DNA from: Methylobacter sp. | GTDB taxonomy: Bacteria > Pseudomonadota > Gammaproteobacteria > Methylococcales > Methylomonadaceae | Reading direction: 5' to 3' | Length of the DNA stretch: 64,000 nt | Assembly (NCBI GenBank): GCA_030653175.1 | Contig: JAURZV010000093.1 | Location: forward strand, 1-64,000 | Part shown: piece after piece, positions 1 through 8,131 of the stretch | How the letters are laid out: every line of letters starts with the position of its first letter | How positions within the stretch are numbered: the first letter of the stretch is position 1 | Notes under the pieces: generated by a model | The model's input: the letters and a program-made list of their open reading frames with translations, nothing else | Told to the model about the DNA's origin: nothing | Databases searched by the model: none | Translations under genes and position numbers: made by a program

Positions 1-40
1 CACAGCAATAAACATAAATGATAAAGTCTTCTAGTGGCAT
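1..40 (-). CDS. Start of a transposase, cut by the window edge
   Basis: On the minus strand an ATG at 40 opens a frame to the window edge reading MPLEDFIIYVYCC. It follows a strong Shine-Dalgarno, GGGAGGT, about six bases upstream. The peptide resembles the first residues of DDE transposases that begin with an LEDFII-like stretch, IS982-like as I remember them; only 13 residues are visible, so the family is tentative. If right, an insertion sequence begins around 40-140 and extends left of the window, bordering the glycan locus. Confidence 0.45.
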   Translation of the reverse strand, partial: MPLEDFIIYVYCC

Positions 41-245
41 GGCACACCTCCCGCTATCGTATGTTTTATGATAATTTAACTTTACGACAGAAAAGGTCGT
101 CATGCCATTCTTTCTGCATTTAGAAAGTTGAGCATCGCGTATCTATTATATAAAATGAAAAACCCATGTGGATATAATTCCTTTTTTACAAGAATAAACT
201 ATTCCTGAGTATCCGGCTATTCCAAGAATGCTTTCAGGGCCTACC
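41..245. other. Non-coding flank between putative IS and amidotransferase gene
   Basis: No gene is supported here. The stretch is AT-rich and contains a short inverted repeat (ACGAC...GTCGT near 85-102) that could belong to the right end of the putative insertion sequence, but I cannot define its terminal repeat. The amidotransferase stop lies at 246. Confidence 0.4.
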
Positions 246-2144
246 CTAAGGCAAACCGTGACCATTGACGAATTGCTGGTGTAATAGTTCGAGTACGAGC
301 AGACTGAAAACTTCTTGAGAACAACCTTCACCGTGCTGATTCATTTCGAGTAAATTAATAAGACCCTCTTTGCAAAAGTAATTTCTCAAATTGCTATTGG
401 AATTTAAAATCGTTTCAAAAACGAAATCTTTCAATTCTTTTTTTAGCCATCTATCGTATGGCACCGGGAAGCCGGTTTTTTTTCGTTTGAGAATGGCCTT
501 TGGAACAGAGTCCTGTAGAGCCGCTTTTAGGATGCGTTTGGTTGTCAAACCCCTAACCTTAAAATGCGGGGGCAGGGAAGCTGCAAATTCAAGAACTTGA
601 GAGTCAAGCAGCGGCACGCGCAGTTCAACAGATGTCGCCATGGTCATTTTATCCGCTTTGACCAGCAGATCATCCGGCAGCCAAGATTTAGTATCAACAT
701 AAAGCATTTGATGAAGCAATGGGAGGTCGCCTGCTTGCTCAAAGAGACGCCGCGTAGGCTCGTCGGATGCCCTTGGCTCGAGGAAATCAATGAAATCTTT
801 GTTATAAAGGGTATGTTTTTGGCGGTTGAATGGAGTGTCAGGCGTTGCTGTACAGCTGTAGTAATATTGCGACAGCGGTAGGTTAATTAAATTGGAGTAT
901 TTTGCGATACGTTTCCATCCTAGATGTGCCAGCGTCTCTACCCCGTAACGCAAGGAACTTTTTGCGGACCCAAAGGATGACTTTAGGGCTTCCAGCGTAA
1001 GCAGATTCCTGTATTTATTGTAACCACCGAATGCCTCGTCTCCGCCCTCACCAGACAATAAAACCTTGACCGACGACTCGCGAGCCAGCCGTGACACTAA
1101 ATAAAGAGCGAAGGCTGGGGGCTCGCAGACCGGTTCCTCCATGTGCCAGATATATTTTGGAAGAAAGTCGATAAAATCAGCTGCACTAATGGTGATTTCC
1201 TGATGCATCGTTCCATAATGTTGGGCAGCAAGCCGGGCATAAGGCCTTTCATCAGGAAAAGCCTCCCCCTCGAAGCCAACGGTAAATGTATGAATCGGCT
1301 GGTCACTCTGTTCTGCCGCATAGCGCAATACTCCGGTCGAGTCCACGCCTCCGCTCAACAGCACCCCGACCGGAACATCGCTAATCATGTGATCTTTAAC
1401 GCTACGTTGCAGTAATTCCTGTAGTGCCTCCACTGCATCATCGAACCGAGTCCAATGTGGCGAGACACCGAAATGTAAATCCCAGTACTGACATTTCCTA
1501 ATCTGTCCATTACTTACGGTCAGATAGTGTCCGGGATCAAGTTTGTATATATTCTCGAACAGTGTTTCATTTCCTGGTAGGTAATAGTACGTTAGAAAGC
1601 GATCAACGCCGCGCGGGCTAATTCTCCTAGCAACCGAAGTATCCACCAGCAAAGATTTGATTTCTGAGGCGAACAGTAGTTCAGTTCCAGTATTGGTGTA
1701 GTACAGCGGTTTGATGCCGACGCGGTCGCGGGCTAAGAGGAGCTTCTGTTTATGTTCGTCCCAGATGGCGAACGCAAACATGCCCTGGAGGCGCGATACA
1801 CACTGCTCCCCCAGTTCTTCATACAGGTGGACGATGACCTCGGTATCACTGGCGGACTTAAAGGTATGACCTTGGGCTTTCAACTCGGCCCTTAGTGAAA
1901 GGTAGTTGTAGATCTCACCGTTGAAAACAATCCAGACTGTGCCATCCTCGTTACACATAGGCTGAGAGCCGGTGTTCAGATCGATAATGGATAGTCGCCG
2001 ATGCCCCAATCCAATTGGCCCTGTTACGTGCTGCCCCTCGCCATCAGGTCCACGATGTGCGATCACGTCTGTCATTCTTTTAATGAGTTCAGGATCAACC
2101 GGTTGTCGGCCATCAAGGGAGAATTTGCCTACGATACCACACAT
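246..2144 (-). CDS. Asparagine synthase-like amidotransferase (AsnB family)
   Basis: This 632-residue protein is a class II glutamine amidotransferase fused to an ATP-pyrophosphatase synthetase domain, the architecture of glutamine-dependent asparagine synthetase. The ATG at 2144 is chosen because it places the catalytic cysteine at residue 2 (MCGIVGKF); GGAGAT lies upstream, whereas an in-frame start at 2192 would bury the cysteine and is rejected. RHRGPDGEG-, GEIYNY- and SDTEV-type motifs mark the glutaminase half. LLSGGVDS is the PPi loop and LSGEGGDEAFGGY the second synthetase motif, so catalysis looks intact. In surface-polysaccharide loci such paralogs are thought to amidate sugar acids or similar acceptors rather than make free asparagine. 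It is the last gene of the minus-strand locus, after a GT2 transferase, and resembles the amidotransferases seen with exosortase A systems, though no exosortase is visible here. Confidence 0.9.
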   Translation of the reverse strand: MCGIVGKFSLDGRQPVDPELIKRMTDVIAHRGPDGEGQHVTGPIGLGHRRLSIIDLNTGSQPMCNEDGTVWIVFNGEIYNYLSLRAELKAQGHTFKSASDTEVIVHLYEELGEQCVSRLQGMFAFAIWDEHKQKLLLARDRVGIKPLYYTNTGTELLFASEIKSLLVDTSVARRISPRGVDRFLTYYYLPGNETLFENIYKLDPGHYLTVSNGQIRKCQYWDLHFGVSPHWTRFDDAVEALQELLQRSVKDHMISDVPVGVLLSGGVDSTGVLRYAAEQSDQPIHTFTVGFEGEAFPDERPYARLAAQHYGTMHQEITISAADFIDFLPKYIWHMEEPVCEPPAFALYLVSRLARESSVKVLLSGEGGDEAFGGYNKYRNLLTLEALKSSFGSAKSSLRYGVETLAHLGWKRIAKYSNLINLPLSQYYYSCTATPDTPFNRQKHTLYNKDFIDFLEPRASDEPTRRLFEQAGDLPLLHQMLYVDTKSWLPDDLLVKADKMTMATSVELRVPLLDSQVLEFAASLPPHFKVRGLTTKRILKAALQDSVPKAILKRKKTGFPVPYDRWLKKELKDFVFETILNSNSNLRNYFCKEGLINLLEMNQHGEGCSQEVFSLLVLELLHQQFVNGHGLP

Positions 2145-2201
2145 ATAATCATCTCCAGTCTGCGGATAGTTTTCGTGCTGGTTGAAAGTCAATGAACAGT
2201 T

Positions 2202-3164
2202 TCATGACTGGTTTGATGCGGCAGCTTTGAGTCCCAAGCTCCAAGTCAGGATAGCCTGCCATTTTTTCAACGATGCATTCCATGATGGCCTGCTCTGTCT
2301 GAAATAGTGCAGAGGTAATAGAATTATTAGCAGGAGCAAACGACCGATTGCCGAAATCGCTATAGAAGCCCGATAGGCTAAACCATATATCTTGCCTCGG
2401 TTTTTTTTCATAAATCGCCAAATGGATTCACGCATCATAACGACCGAGAAATCACTGGGCCTCTTTTCTGTACTCCCTCCACCGAAGTGTGTGACAGAGG
2501 CACCGGGGATATAATAATTCGTAAAACCAGGCTGACTGATTTTGTAGCAGAGATCCAAATCCTCAGCGTACATGAAATAATCCTCGCTGAAGAGCCCAAC
2601 TTGTTCAAACAGCGATCGCTTCAGCATTAAACAAGCCCCCGAAATCACGTCCACTTCTGCAGGCTCATCCTTGGTGGCGTTGAAAAGCGATGCCATACCC
2701 CAAAGCGGGGATCTCGGAAATAAGGCCCTTAAAAATTCCGAGTTCAGTAGTTGGTTAAGAATCGTTGGGAATGCTTGAATACAACTGGTTTGGACGGATC
2801 CGTCCGCATTGAGTAGCTTGCAGCCAATTGCGCCGGCTTTTGGCAATACCTGAATATAATCAAGCAAAATATTTATGGCTGGACCGATGAGTTCGGTATC
2901 CGGATTCAAAAACAAGATATTGCTGCCGGTTGACACTCTAAAGGCCGCATTGTTCGCTTTCGCAAAACCTAGGTTTCTGTCGCTTTGCATAAATCGAACC
3001 TGCGGGTAGCATCGCTTGAGCATTTCATCGACACCGTCGAAAGAGGCACTATCAATGACCACAATTTCAAAGTTGATATCGGTGGTCCATGACAATATCG
3101 ATGCTATACACTTTTGAAGATAATCTTTGGAGTTCCAGTTAACAATGATAATTGATAGGTCCAT
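2202..3164 (-). CDS. Glycosyltransferase family 2, rhamnosyltransferase-like
   Basis: This 320-residue GT2 enzyme (GT-A fold) probably adds a sugar from a nucleotide donor to the lipid-linked repeat unit at the cytoplasmic face. It starts with SIIIVNWNS, typical of WbbL-like rhamnosyltransferases. NPDTE near residue 90 is the DXD-like metal site, and YAEDLDLC near residue 200 is the acceptor-side ED motif. A hydrophobic stretch around residues 265-285 (IGRLLLLIILLPLHYF) suggests C-terminal membrane association. It lies between the two asparagine-synthase paralogs, 24 bases downstream of the second one, so the three are probably co-transcribed. The sugar transferred cannot be read from sequence. 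Confidence 0.85.
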   Translation of the reverse strand: MDLSIIIVNWNSKDYLQKCIASILSWTTDINFEIVVIDSASFDGVDEMLKRCYPQVRFMQSDRNLGFAKANNAAFRVSTGSNILFLNPDTELIGPAINILLDYIQVLPKAGAIGCKLLNADGSVQTSCIQAFPTILNQLLNSEFLRALFPRSPLWGMASLFNATKDEPAEVDVISGACLMLKRSLFEQVGLFSEDYFMYAEDLDLCYKISQPGFTNYYIPGASVTHFGGGSTEKRPSDFSVVMMRESIWRFMKKNRGKIYGLAYRASIAISAIGRLLLLIILLPLHYFRQSRPSWNASLKKWQAILTWSLGLKAAASNQS

Positions 3165-3188
3165 GTTATTTTAAAGTTTGGATAAAGG

Positions 3189-5066
3189 TTACTTGCGGAT
3201 AAATTTTCGATACCACAATTCAAAAGAAAGCAGGAGATAAATATGGCGACGAAACTGATCCTTACCATCTCGATCATCCATCAGCATTTGGCGAATAAAT
3301 TTCTGATCGAAGAATAAGGCCGAAGCCGAATCAGGTCCCAAGAGATATTCCTCCAAGTAGCTCCGCATCCCGGTTCGGAACCATTCTTCAATGGGATTCG
3401 CAAATCCTTTTTTCTTGCGGTAAATCACATCCTTTGGTAGCCACTTTTCCAGTGCCTTTTTATGAAGATATTTGCCCGTAAAGCCGCGTAGCTTCAAGTT
3501 TGGAGGCAGACTTTCGATAAACTCTATCAATCGATAGTCCAGGAAGGGAACGCGGACTTCAAGGGAGTTCGCCATGGCTGTCTTATCTCCGACCATAAGA
3601 AGATCGTCAGGCAGGTTAGCTCGCGTATCGATATAGAGCATCTGCGAAACAGGATCCAAATGCTGAACGTCTGATTGAAGGTGACGAATGGCCTCTTTCG
3701 ACTGATAACCATTAACAAACACCTTTTCTTTTAAGGCACCCTCAAAAAGCTGGCGCTTCATATCATCACTAAAGAATGAGTAAATCTTGACAAACCGAGT
3801 CAGCACATCAGGTTCACCAAGAGAAACGACGCCCCGTTTCAATCGTTCGAATCGTCCGGGCATTCTAGTCACTAACCACGCAAGCGGATCTGTGACATTA
3901 GATGGCAGGCGATTATATATGTTCGAAAGTTTGACACCTATATGACGATCATACCCCGCCCAGGGTTCATCTGCTCCCTGACCGGTCAAAGCGACTTTGA
4001 CATGCGAGCTGGTTCCCTTTGCCAAAAAGTAAAAAGCAGCTGCAGCTTCGTGCCCGACGGGTTCTTCGATATCCCACAGGAAACGCTCGTAATACTCAAG
4101 GTAGTCTTTAGGACCCACCATTGTGAAGTGGTGTTCCGCTCCAAACATATCTGCGAGAAACCGGGCATCTGCAACTTCATTTGTCTTCTCGCCTCCCTCA
4201 AAACCGATTGTAAATGCCTGGATCCGGCTAGGAGAATATTTGCTCATAATAGCCAAAAGGACACCTGAATCAATACCTGAGCTGAGAAACAATCCCAACG
4301 GTACATCACTACGCAATTGTAGCCGGACGGCATCGTCAAGCAATCCTTGATATTCTTCGATCAAGTCCCGTTCATGCCATTTTTTTCTTATTTGAGGAAT
4401 CCATTTCCAAAATCGTTCTATTCTCATAGAGCTTGTGGTCACCTGCATCATATGCCCGGCAGGTAGTTTAAAAATACCTTTAAACAGCGTTTTTGGCGAG
4501 GGGACATATCGAAATGTAAATAGCTCAGCCAACGATTCCACATCAACTTCGCGTGGGCAATCGGGGTGTTGCAGCAATGCTTTAATCTCAGACGCAAACA
4601 GCAGTTGGGATCCGATCCAAATGTAATAGAGAGGCTTGATGCCCAGATGATCTCTCGCCAGAAACATGGTTTTTTCGCGTACGTTGACGATTGCAAATGC
4701 AAACATCCCGTTAAATCGATTTACGCACTCTACCCCCCACTGTTGATAGGCATGGACAATGACCTCGGTATCGGAGCGTGTTCGGAATCGATGCCCTAAG
4801 GCCGACAATTCCTCTTTCAACTCGATGTAGTTGTAAATCTCACCGTTGAAAATAACCTGTAGTGTTCCGTCTCCGTTGGGCATAGGCTGGGCACCGCCAT
4901 CCAAGTCAATGATACTGAGTCGGCGATGCCCCAACCCGATCCCGCCATCCACAAAGTACCCCTCTCCATCAGGCCCCCGATGCTGGAGAACCGTATTCAT
5001 CCGCTTGAGAGTGGCTTGGTCAATGGGACCACCCGACCGATCAAAGATACCGCAAATGCCGCACAT
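3189..5066 (-). CDS. Asparagine synthase-like amidotransferase with altered synthetase motifs
   Basis: This 625-residue protein starts MCGICGIF with the nucleophilic cysteine at position 2, preceded by AGAGGT. The glutaminase half is canonical (HRGPDGEG, GEIYNY, RSDTEV). The synthetase half departs from the textbook motifs: the PPi loop is LSSGIDS instead of SGG(L/V)DS, and the motif usually written SGEGADE reads LTGQGADEPWAGY, replacing the glutamate by glutamine. The corresponding glutamate is important in bacterial asparagine synthetase B, so this copy may use another acceptor or be impaired. It is 30-35 percent similar by eye to its neighbour at 246-2144 and likely acts in the same glycan pathway. 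The two are not a recent duplication, since spacing and many segments differ. Confidence 0.88.
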   Translation of the reverse strand: MCGICGIFDRSGGPIDQATLKRMNTVLQHRGPDGEGYFVDGGIGLGHRRLSIIDLDGGAQPMPNGDGTLQVIFNGEIYNYIELKEELSALGHRFRTRSDTEVIVHAYQQWGVECVNRFNGMFAFAIVNVREKTMFLARDHLGIKPLYYIWIGSQLLFASEIKALLQHPDCPREVDVESLAELFTFRYVPSPKTLFKGIFKLPAGHMMQVTTSSMRIERFWKWIPQIRKKWHERDLIEEYQGLLDDAVRLQLRSDVPLGLFLSSGIDSGVLLAIMSKYSPSRIQAFTIGFEGGEKTNEVADARFLADMFGAEHHFTMVGPKDYLEYYERFLWDIEEPVGHEAAAAFYFLAKGTSSHVKVALTGQGADEPWAGYDRHIGVKLSNIYNRLPSNVTDPLAWLVTRMPGRFERLKRGVVSLGEPDVLTRFVKIYSFFSDDMKRQLFEGALKEKVFVNGYQSKEAIRHLQSDVQHLDPVSQMLYIDTRANLPDDLLMVGDKTAMANSLEVRVPFLDYRLIEFIESLPPNLKLRGFTGKYLHKKALEKWLPKDVIYRKKKGFANPIEEWFRTGMRSYLEEYLLGPDSASALFFDQKFIRQMLMDDRDGKDQFRRHIYLLLSFELWYRKFIRK

Positions 5067-5089
5067 AACAGTTATTACCTCTGCATCAA

Positions 5090-5257
5090 TTATGAGGATA
5101 TTTCTTTAAAGTATCGACTGCGTTCCGGGAGAAAAGCATCATGCGAATATTCCATTGCCACGATTGTTCTACGTTTAAATAACTGCGTTACCCGCCCTTG
5201 GTCAAGCAATATACTGTTGGACGACGGGGTATCGGTTGTAGTTGAATGTTGTGACAT
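5090..5257 (-). CDS. Possible small ORF or gene fragment, 55 residues
   Basis: A 55-codon frame starts with ATG at 5257 and ends with TAA at 5090, just ahead of the amidotransferase start at 5066. It begins MSQHSTTTDTPSSNS and ends FLPERSRYFKEISS. AGGA lies about eleven bases upstream. The charged C-terminal half reads like normal protein and looks like the beginning of a longer gene that has been cut, perhaps a glycosyltransferase, but I do not recognise the family. It sits in an otherwise gene-free 350-bp gap inside a dense same-strand locus, which favours a real or decayed gene over chance. Confidence 0.35.
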   Translation of the reverse strand: MSQHSTTTDTPSSNSILLDQGRVTQLFKRRTIVAMEYSHDAFLPERSRYFKEISS

Positions 5258-5416
5258 ATGTTATGTATCCTTGGATCAAATTTAGGTTGATTGATAGGCT
5301 TGCTAATGTTTTGTTTTAATAAACACTGAGGTATAAATTAATTTAAATAACGCGGCATATCGATATATCAGATTGCTCCTTTATAATTAAGCATTAGCCA
5401 ATGTAGCTGATCGAAA
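5258..5416. other. Rest of the gap between GT2 gene and amidotransferase gene
   Basis: AT-rich stretch without a supported gene. It lies directly upstream (minus strand) of the small frame at 5090-5257 and may hold an internal promoter for the amidotransferase group, but no clear -35/-10 pair stands out. Confidence 0.35.
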
Positions 5417-6322
5417 TCACGCATCTTTTTGTAACCTATGCGAGCGTCGTAAATAACGCAAGAGCTTATCTCGCTGTTCAGCTCTTAAATACTGGACAAC
5501 ATTTGGGGGCAAAACAATCGGAGTCTTCTTGATTACGCCTTTGAAGTAGCCATAGAGAGTGGCGACACTTCCTACAACTCTTGGCCTGTCCATCAAGCGA
5601 TACACACAGCGTAGACTCAGGAACAAGAAGTCATATCCTAGCGATTGAAAGCGCTGTCCATCCTTTACCCTCGATGCTAGCGGTCGGGCTGTTGCGGTGC
5701 CTGTTCGGCGATGCTCAAACACGTGAAGATCAGGGAATGTCCGCGTCTTCCATCCTTTCATTCGGGCCATGATTTCTGCTGCGGCGTCAATTCCGCCTTG
5801 CGGTAATGCCATATAGCCACCTATCTGCTCGAAACACTCACGACGGAATAATTGGACAGCTCCTGCCACGCTATCGAGCGCTACGTTCTGGCTGATAAAC
5901 TTATCGCCAATACAGGTAGAGACCATTCCTCCGGCAACTCCAAGATTAGGGCATCTATCAAACTCACAAAGGATCTTCTCGAAGTAATCCGTTTCCAGAG
6001 AAATATCGGCGTCCAGATTACCAATGTATTGGTAATCACATAGTTGCGCCTCGTTTAGGCCACAATTAAAAGCTTGTACTTTGTTGCCGAAATTTCTGCC
6101 GCCCGATCGACTCAAATTGACCAACTGAAGAAAATCATATTGCTTCGCGTATTGTTCAGCGATTTCCGCCGTGCGGTCTGTTGAATTATCATTTACCACA
6201 ATCCATTTAAGTGGCCGGACTGTTTGGTTAATCATGGAGTGGATCGTTTTTTCGATAAAAGCTTCCTCATTGTGCGCAGGCGTAATAATTATGTATGGCG
6301 CCACGGTTTGCTCTATGTCCAC
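5417..6322 (-). CDS. Glycosyltransferase family 2
   Basis: This 301-residue GT2 protein opens with APYIIITPAHNEEAFIEKT, followed by VVNDNSTDRTAEIAE, the nucleotide-binding part of a GT-A fold. NLDADIS near residue 103 supplies the DXD metal ligand, and GGYMALPQGGIDAAAE near residue 170 matches the acceptor region. There is no obvious membrane helix. The start is a GTG at 6322 with GGAG six bases upstream; an ATG at 6324 is out of frame. It differs clearly from the other GT2 at 2202-3164 and probably adds a different sugar. It is the first intact gene after the decayed transposon region, so it may depend on its own promoter. Confidence 0.85.
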   Translation of the reverse strand: MDIEQTVAPYIIITPAHNEEAFIEKTIHSMINQTVRPLKWIVVNDNSTDRTAEIAEQYAKQYDFLQLVNLSRSGGRNFGNKVQAFNCGLNEAQLCDYQYIGNLDADISLETDYFEKILCEFDRCPNLGVAGGMVSTCIGDKFISQNVALDSVAGAVQLFRRECFEQIGGYMALPQGGIDAAAEIMARMKGWKTRTFPDLHVFEHRRTGTATARPLASRVKDGQRFQSLGYDFLFLSLRCVYRLMDRPRVVGSVATLYGYFKGVIKKTPIVLPPNVVQYLRAEQRDKLLRYLRRSHRLQKDA

Positions 6323-6736
6323 ATTATCTCCAGTTGCTCTGTTTAAGTCGTTAAATTATAAAAACCAGATATACCAGTGAAAGGAAAGTAAGGCTAAAAT
6401 TGATTTCCCATTGCTCCCAAGCGTTGTTTATCCCACTCAAAGTAACGAAGCCGAATTTATCGGAATTGTTGTTCACAATGAGCGAGCAAAGGCGTAAGAG
6501 TTTGCTCATTGTGCTGTATGAACAGCTTTGAAACGAACGGAAGCAACTTTTCAGGCGTGTTTCTGGAAGATTGCGGTCATCCAAGCCCATCGCCATCGCC
6601 TAGCATGTGGGGCCGCATTTCCGCTACCTAGCGGTTATGCTGCTTCCGTATTCCCTTTATCCTAAAAATCCTAAAAAATCGGTTGGTGTTATATAAGTGT
6701 CTTTAGGATAGATAATTCAATTTTCTTAATCAATAA
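6323..6736. other. Gene-poor stretch upstream of GT2 gene
   Basis: No gene is supported. It adjoins the decayed transposase and contains T/A-rich and short repeated words (AAATCCTAAAAAATCGG near 6664) but no convincing terminal inverted repeats. An 81-codon minus-strand frame here has no recognisable features and no good ribosome site. Confidence 0.35.
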
Positions 6737-7166
6737 GTGCGATTACCTATCAGTAGTTCTCATTATGACGTTAACTATATGTTTCGCGCGACAGATAATC
6801 GATTGCTGATAGCATTGGATGGAACTCAATATTTTTCATCACAAAAGCTACACGGTTCATGCTGTTCATGCAAAACACACGGCAACGGCAAAGTCAGCTA
6901 TTCGCACACAGTAGTGACGCCGGTATTGGTTAAGCCTGGAAGCGACAAGGCCAATTCAAGGTGAATCGTCATTGGAAAGTCTCCTGCCAACAAGGCGCAA
7001 TGTTAAGCTAAAAAACGCAAACAACCTCAGGTTCAATTTAGCAAAAAACTCAATTTATGACCGAGCCAAGTATAACTGGGAGCATCTGCTCAATTTCATG
7101 CTGGAAGGCTGGTCTCATACGTCGGAAAGCCGGATCGTTCGACCCCAAAAGCCTGAAATCAGATAG
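6737..7166 (+). pseudogene. Decayed transposase (two fragments, frameshifted and internally deleted)
   Basis: Two short plus-strand frames fit pieces of one transposase. The first (6737-6964) contains LLIALDGTQYFSSQKLH followed by a CSCKTHGNG-like zinc-ligand stretch and SYSHTVVTPVLVKPG, which matches the catalytic core of a transposase family common in methanotrophs (ISNCY-like from memory). The second, in another frame (6972-7166), contains YNWEHLLNFMLEGW, resembling the C-terminal end of the same family. The middle part is missing. The copy therefore cannot make an active enzyme. It abuts a truncated DUF354 gene on the other strand, consistent with an insertion that destroyed that gene and then decayed. 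Confidence 0.55.
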
Positions 7167-7204
7167 GCTTGGGTCATAATGAGAATTGCTGCAATATAAC
7201 GGTG

Positions 7205-7286
7205 CACCCTTTTTTCCAATTCCCGTAATTATAGGTTTGAAAAAAGGCACATGCGGCGTATTATCGAGATCAATCCAAATTTTCAT
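7205..7286 (-). pseudogene. Truncated 5' end of a DUF354 family gene
   Basis: Minus-strand translation from the ATG at 7286 reads MKIWIDLDNTPHVPFFKPII and continues to about residue 26, matching the strongly conserved start of DUF354 proteins, which are roughly 340 residues and have a GT-B-like fold. Similarity stops at about 7205, where the decayed transposase sequence begins; the frame then runs on to 7050 without likeness. DUF354 genes are common in surface-polysaccharide loci, so this locus probably once had a working copy. Confidence 0.65.
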
Positions 7287-7375
7287 CATGGTATTAAGGG
7301 AATAAGTGAAATAAAAAAAATACAGCATATCCATTCTCAGTCATGCTGTCCGTAGGTCAGAAGCTGCCGTCAGTT

Positions 7376-8131
7376 CTAACCAGCCTCGGATACATATCCA
7401 TACTGGTATGTTGGCAGCGGCTGTCTTGACTTGTTCAGAACCAAGCCAAGCAGGTTGGTCTGCTCCAGAATGTACATGGAATGTTGAAGCTCTTCGGTAG
7501 TATTCTTCCCATCCTCTACAACAAGTAGCGCAGCATCGGCATACGGCATCAATACCATCGCATCGTCCGCCGCAAAAAGCGGCGGAAGATCTAAAATAAT
7601 TATCCGGGATTCGTAGCGCGATTTGATTTCTTGAATCAGGCTGATCATTTTTCGGGATGAAATCAATTCCGAAGAATTGTTATCGGAATTTTTCCCGGGC
7701 AATACAACCAGGCGCTCAATGCCGGGATTGACTAAAACATCCTCCAATGCAACATCGCTCTTCAGGCAATCGACAAGCCCGAATTCACACTGGAGACCCA
7801 GGTATTGGCCCACACTTGGGCGTCTGAGATCAGCATCAACGATGAGCACGCTTTGGTTGCCCTCCATCGCTATGGCAATCGCCAGATTTACGGATATGAA
7901 GGTTTTTCCCGCCCCTGGCGTCGCGCTCGTTATGGCAAAGCTGTTCCAGTTATTTTCCCGCAGTTGCTTGAGGACATTCGTCCGGAGCACGCGAAACAAA
8001 TCCGCTCGTGGATCGTTGTTGAGTCCCATAATTACTCGATTATTCCGCAACACATCCTGATCAATAATGACCGATTGAGTTTTTGTGTAGCGTATCGAGT
8101 CGAGTGGGTATTCATCAGCATTTTTAATCAT
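7376..8131 (-). CDS. Polysaccharide tyrosine autokinase, CpsD/CapB type
   Basis: This 251-residue cytoplasmic BY-kinase is a P-loop protein of the ParA/MinD superfamily. Walker A is TPGAGKTFISVNLA near residue 70, Walker A' is VLIVDADLRRPS near residue 97, and Walker B is IIILDLPPL near residue 175. The C-terminus has a short tyrosine cluster (TYQYGYVSEAG) that would be the autophosphorylation site. It lacks its own membrane segment, so it should be activated by the Wzz-like protein encoded directly upstream; the two genes overlap by four bases (8128-8131), which implies coupled translation. Together they control polymer length and export. Length and motifs fit the family well. Confidence 0.9.
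   Translation of the reverse strand: MIKNADEYPLDSIRYTKTQSVIIDQDVLRNNRVIMGLNNDPRADLFRVLRTNVLKQLRENNWNSFAITSATPGAGKTFISVNLAIAIAMEGNQSVLIVDADLRRPSVGQYLGLQCEFGLVDCLKSDVALEDVLVNPGIERLVVLPGKNSDNNSSELISSRKMISLIQEIKSRYESRIIILDLPPLFAADDAMVLMPYADAALLVVEDGKNTTEELQHSMYILEQTNLLGLVLNKSRQPLPTYQYGYVSEAG

Noticed and set aside
2145-2192. Upstream start for the first amidotransferase
   Set aside because: It would hide the catalytic cysteine, which must be residue 2 after methionine removal.
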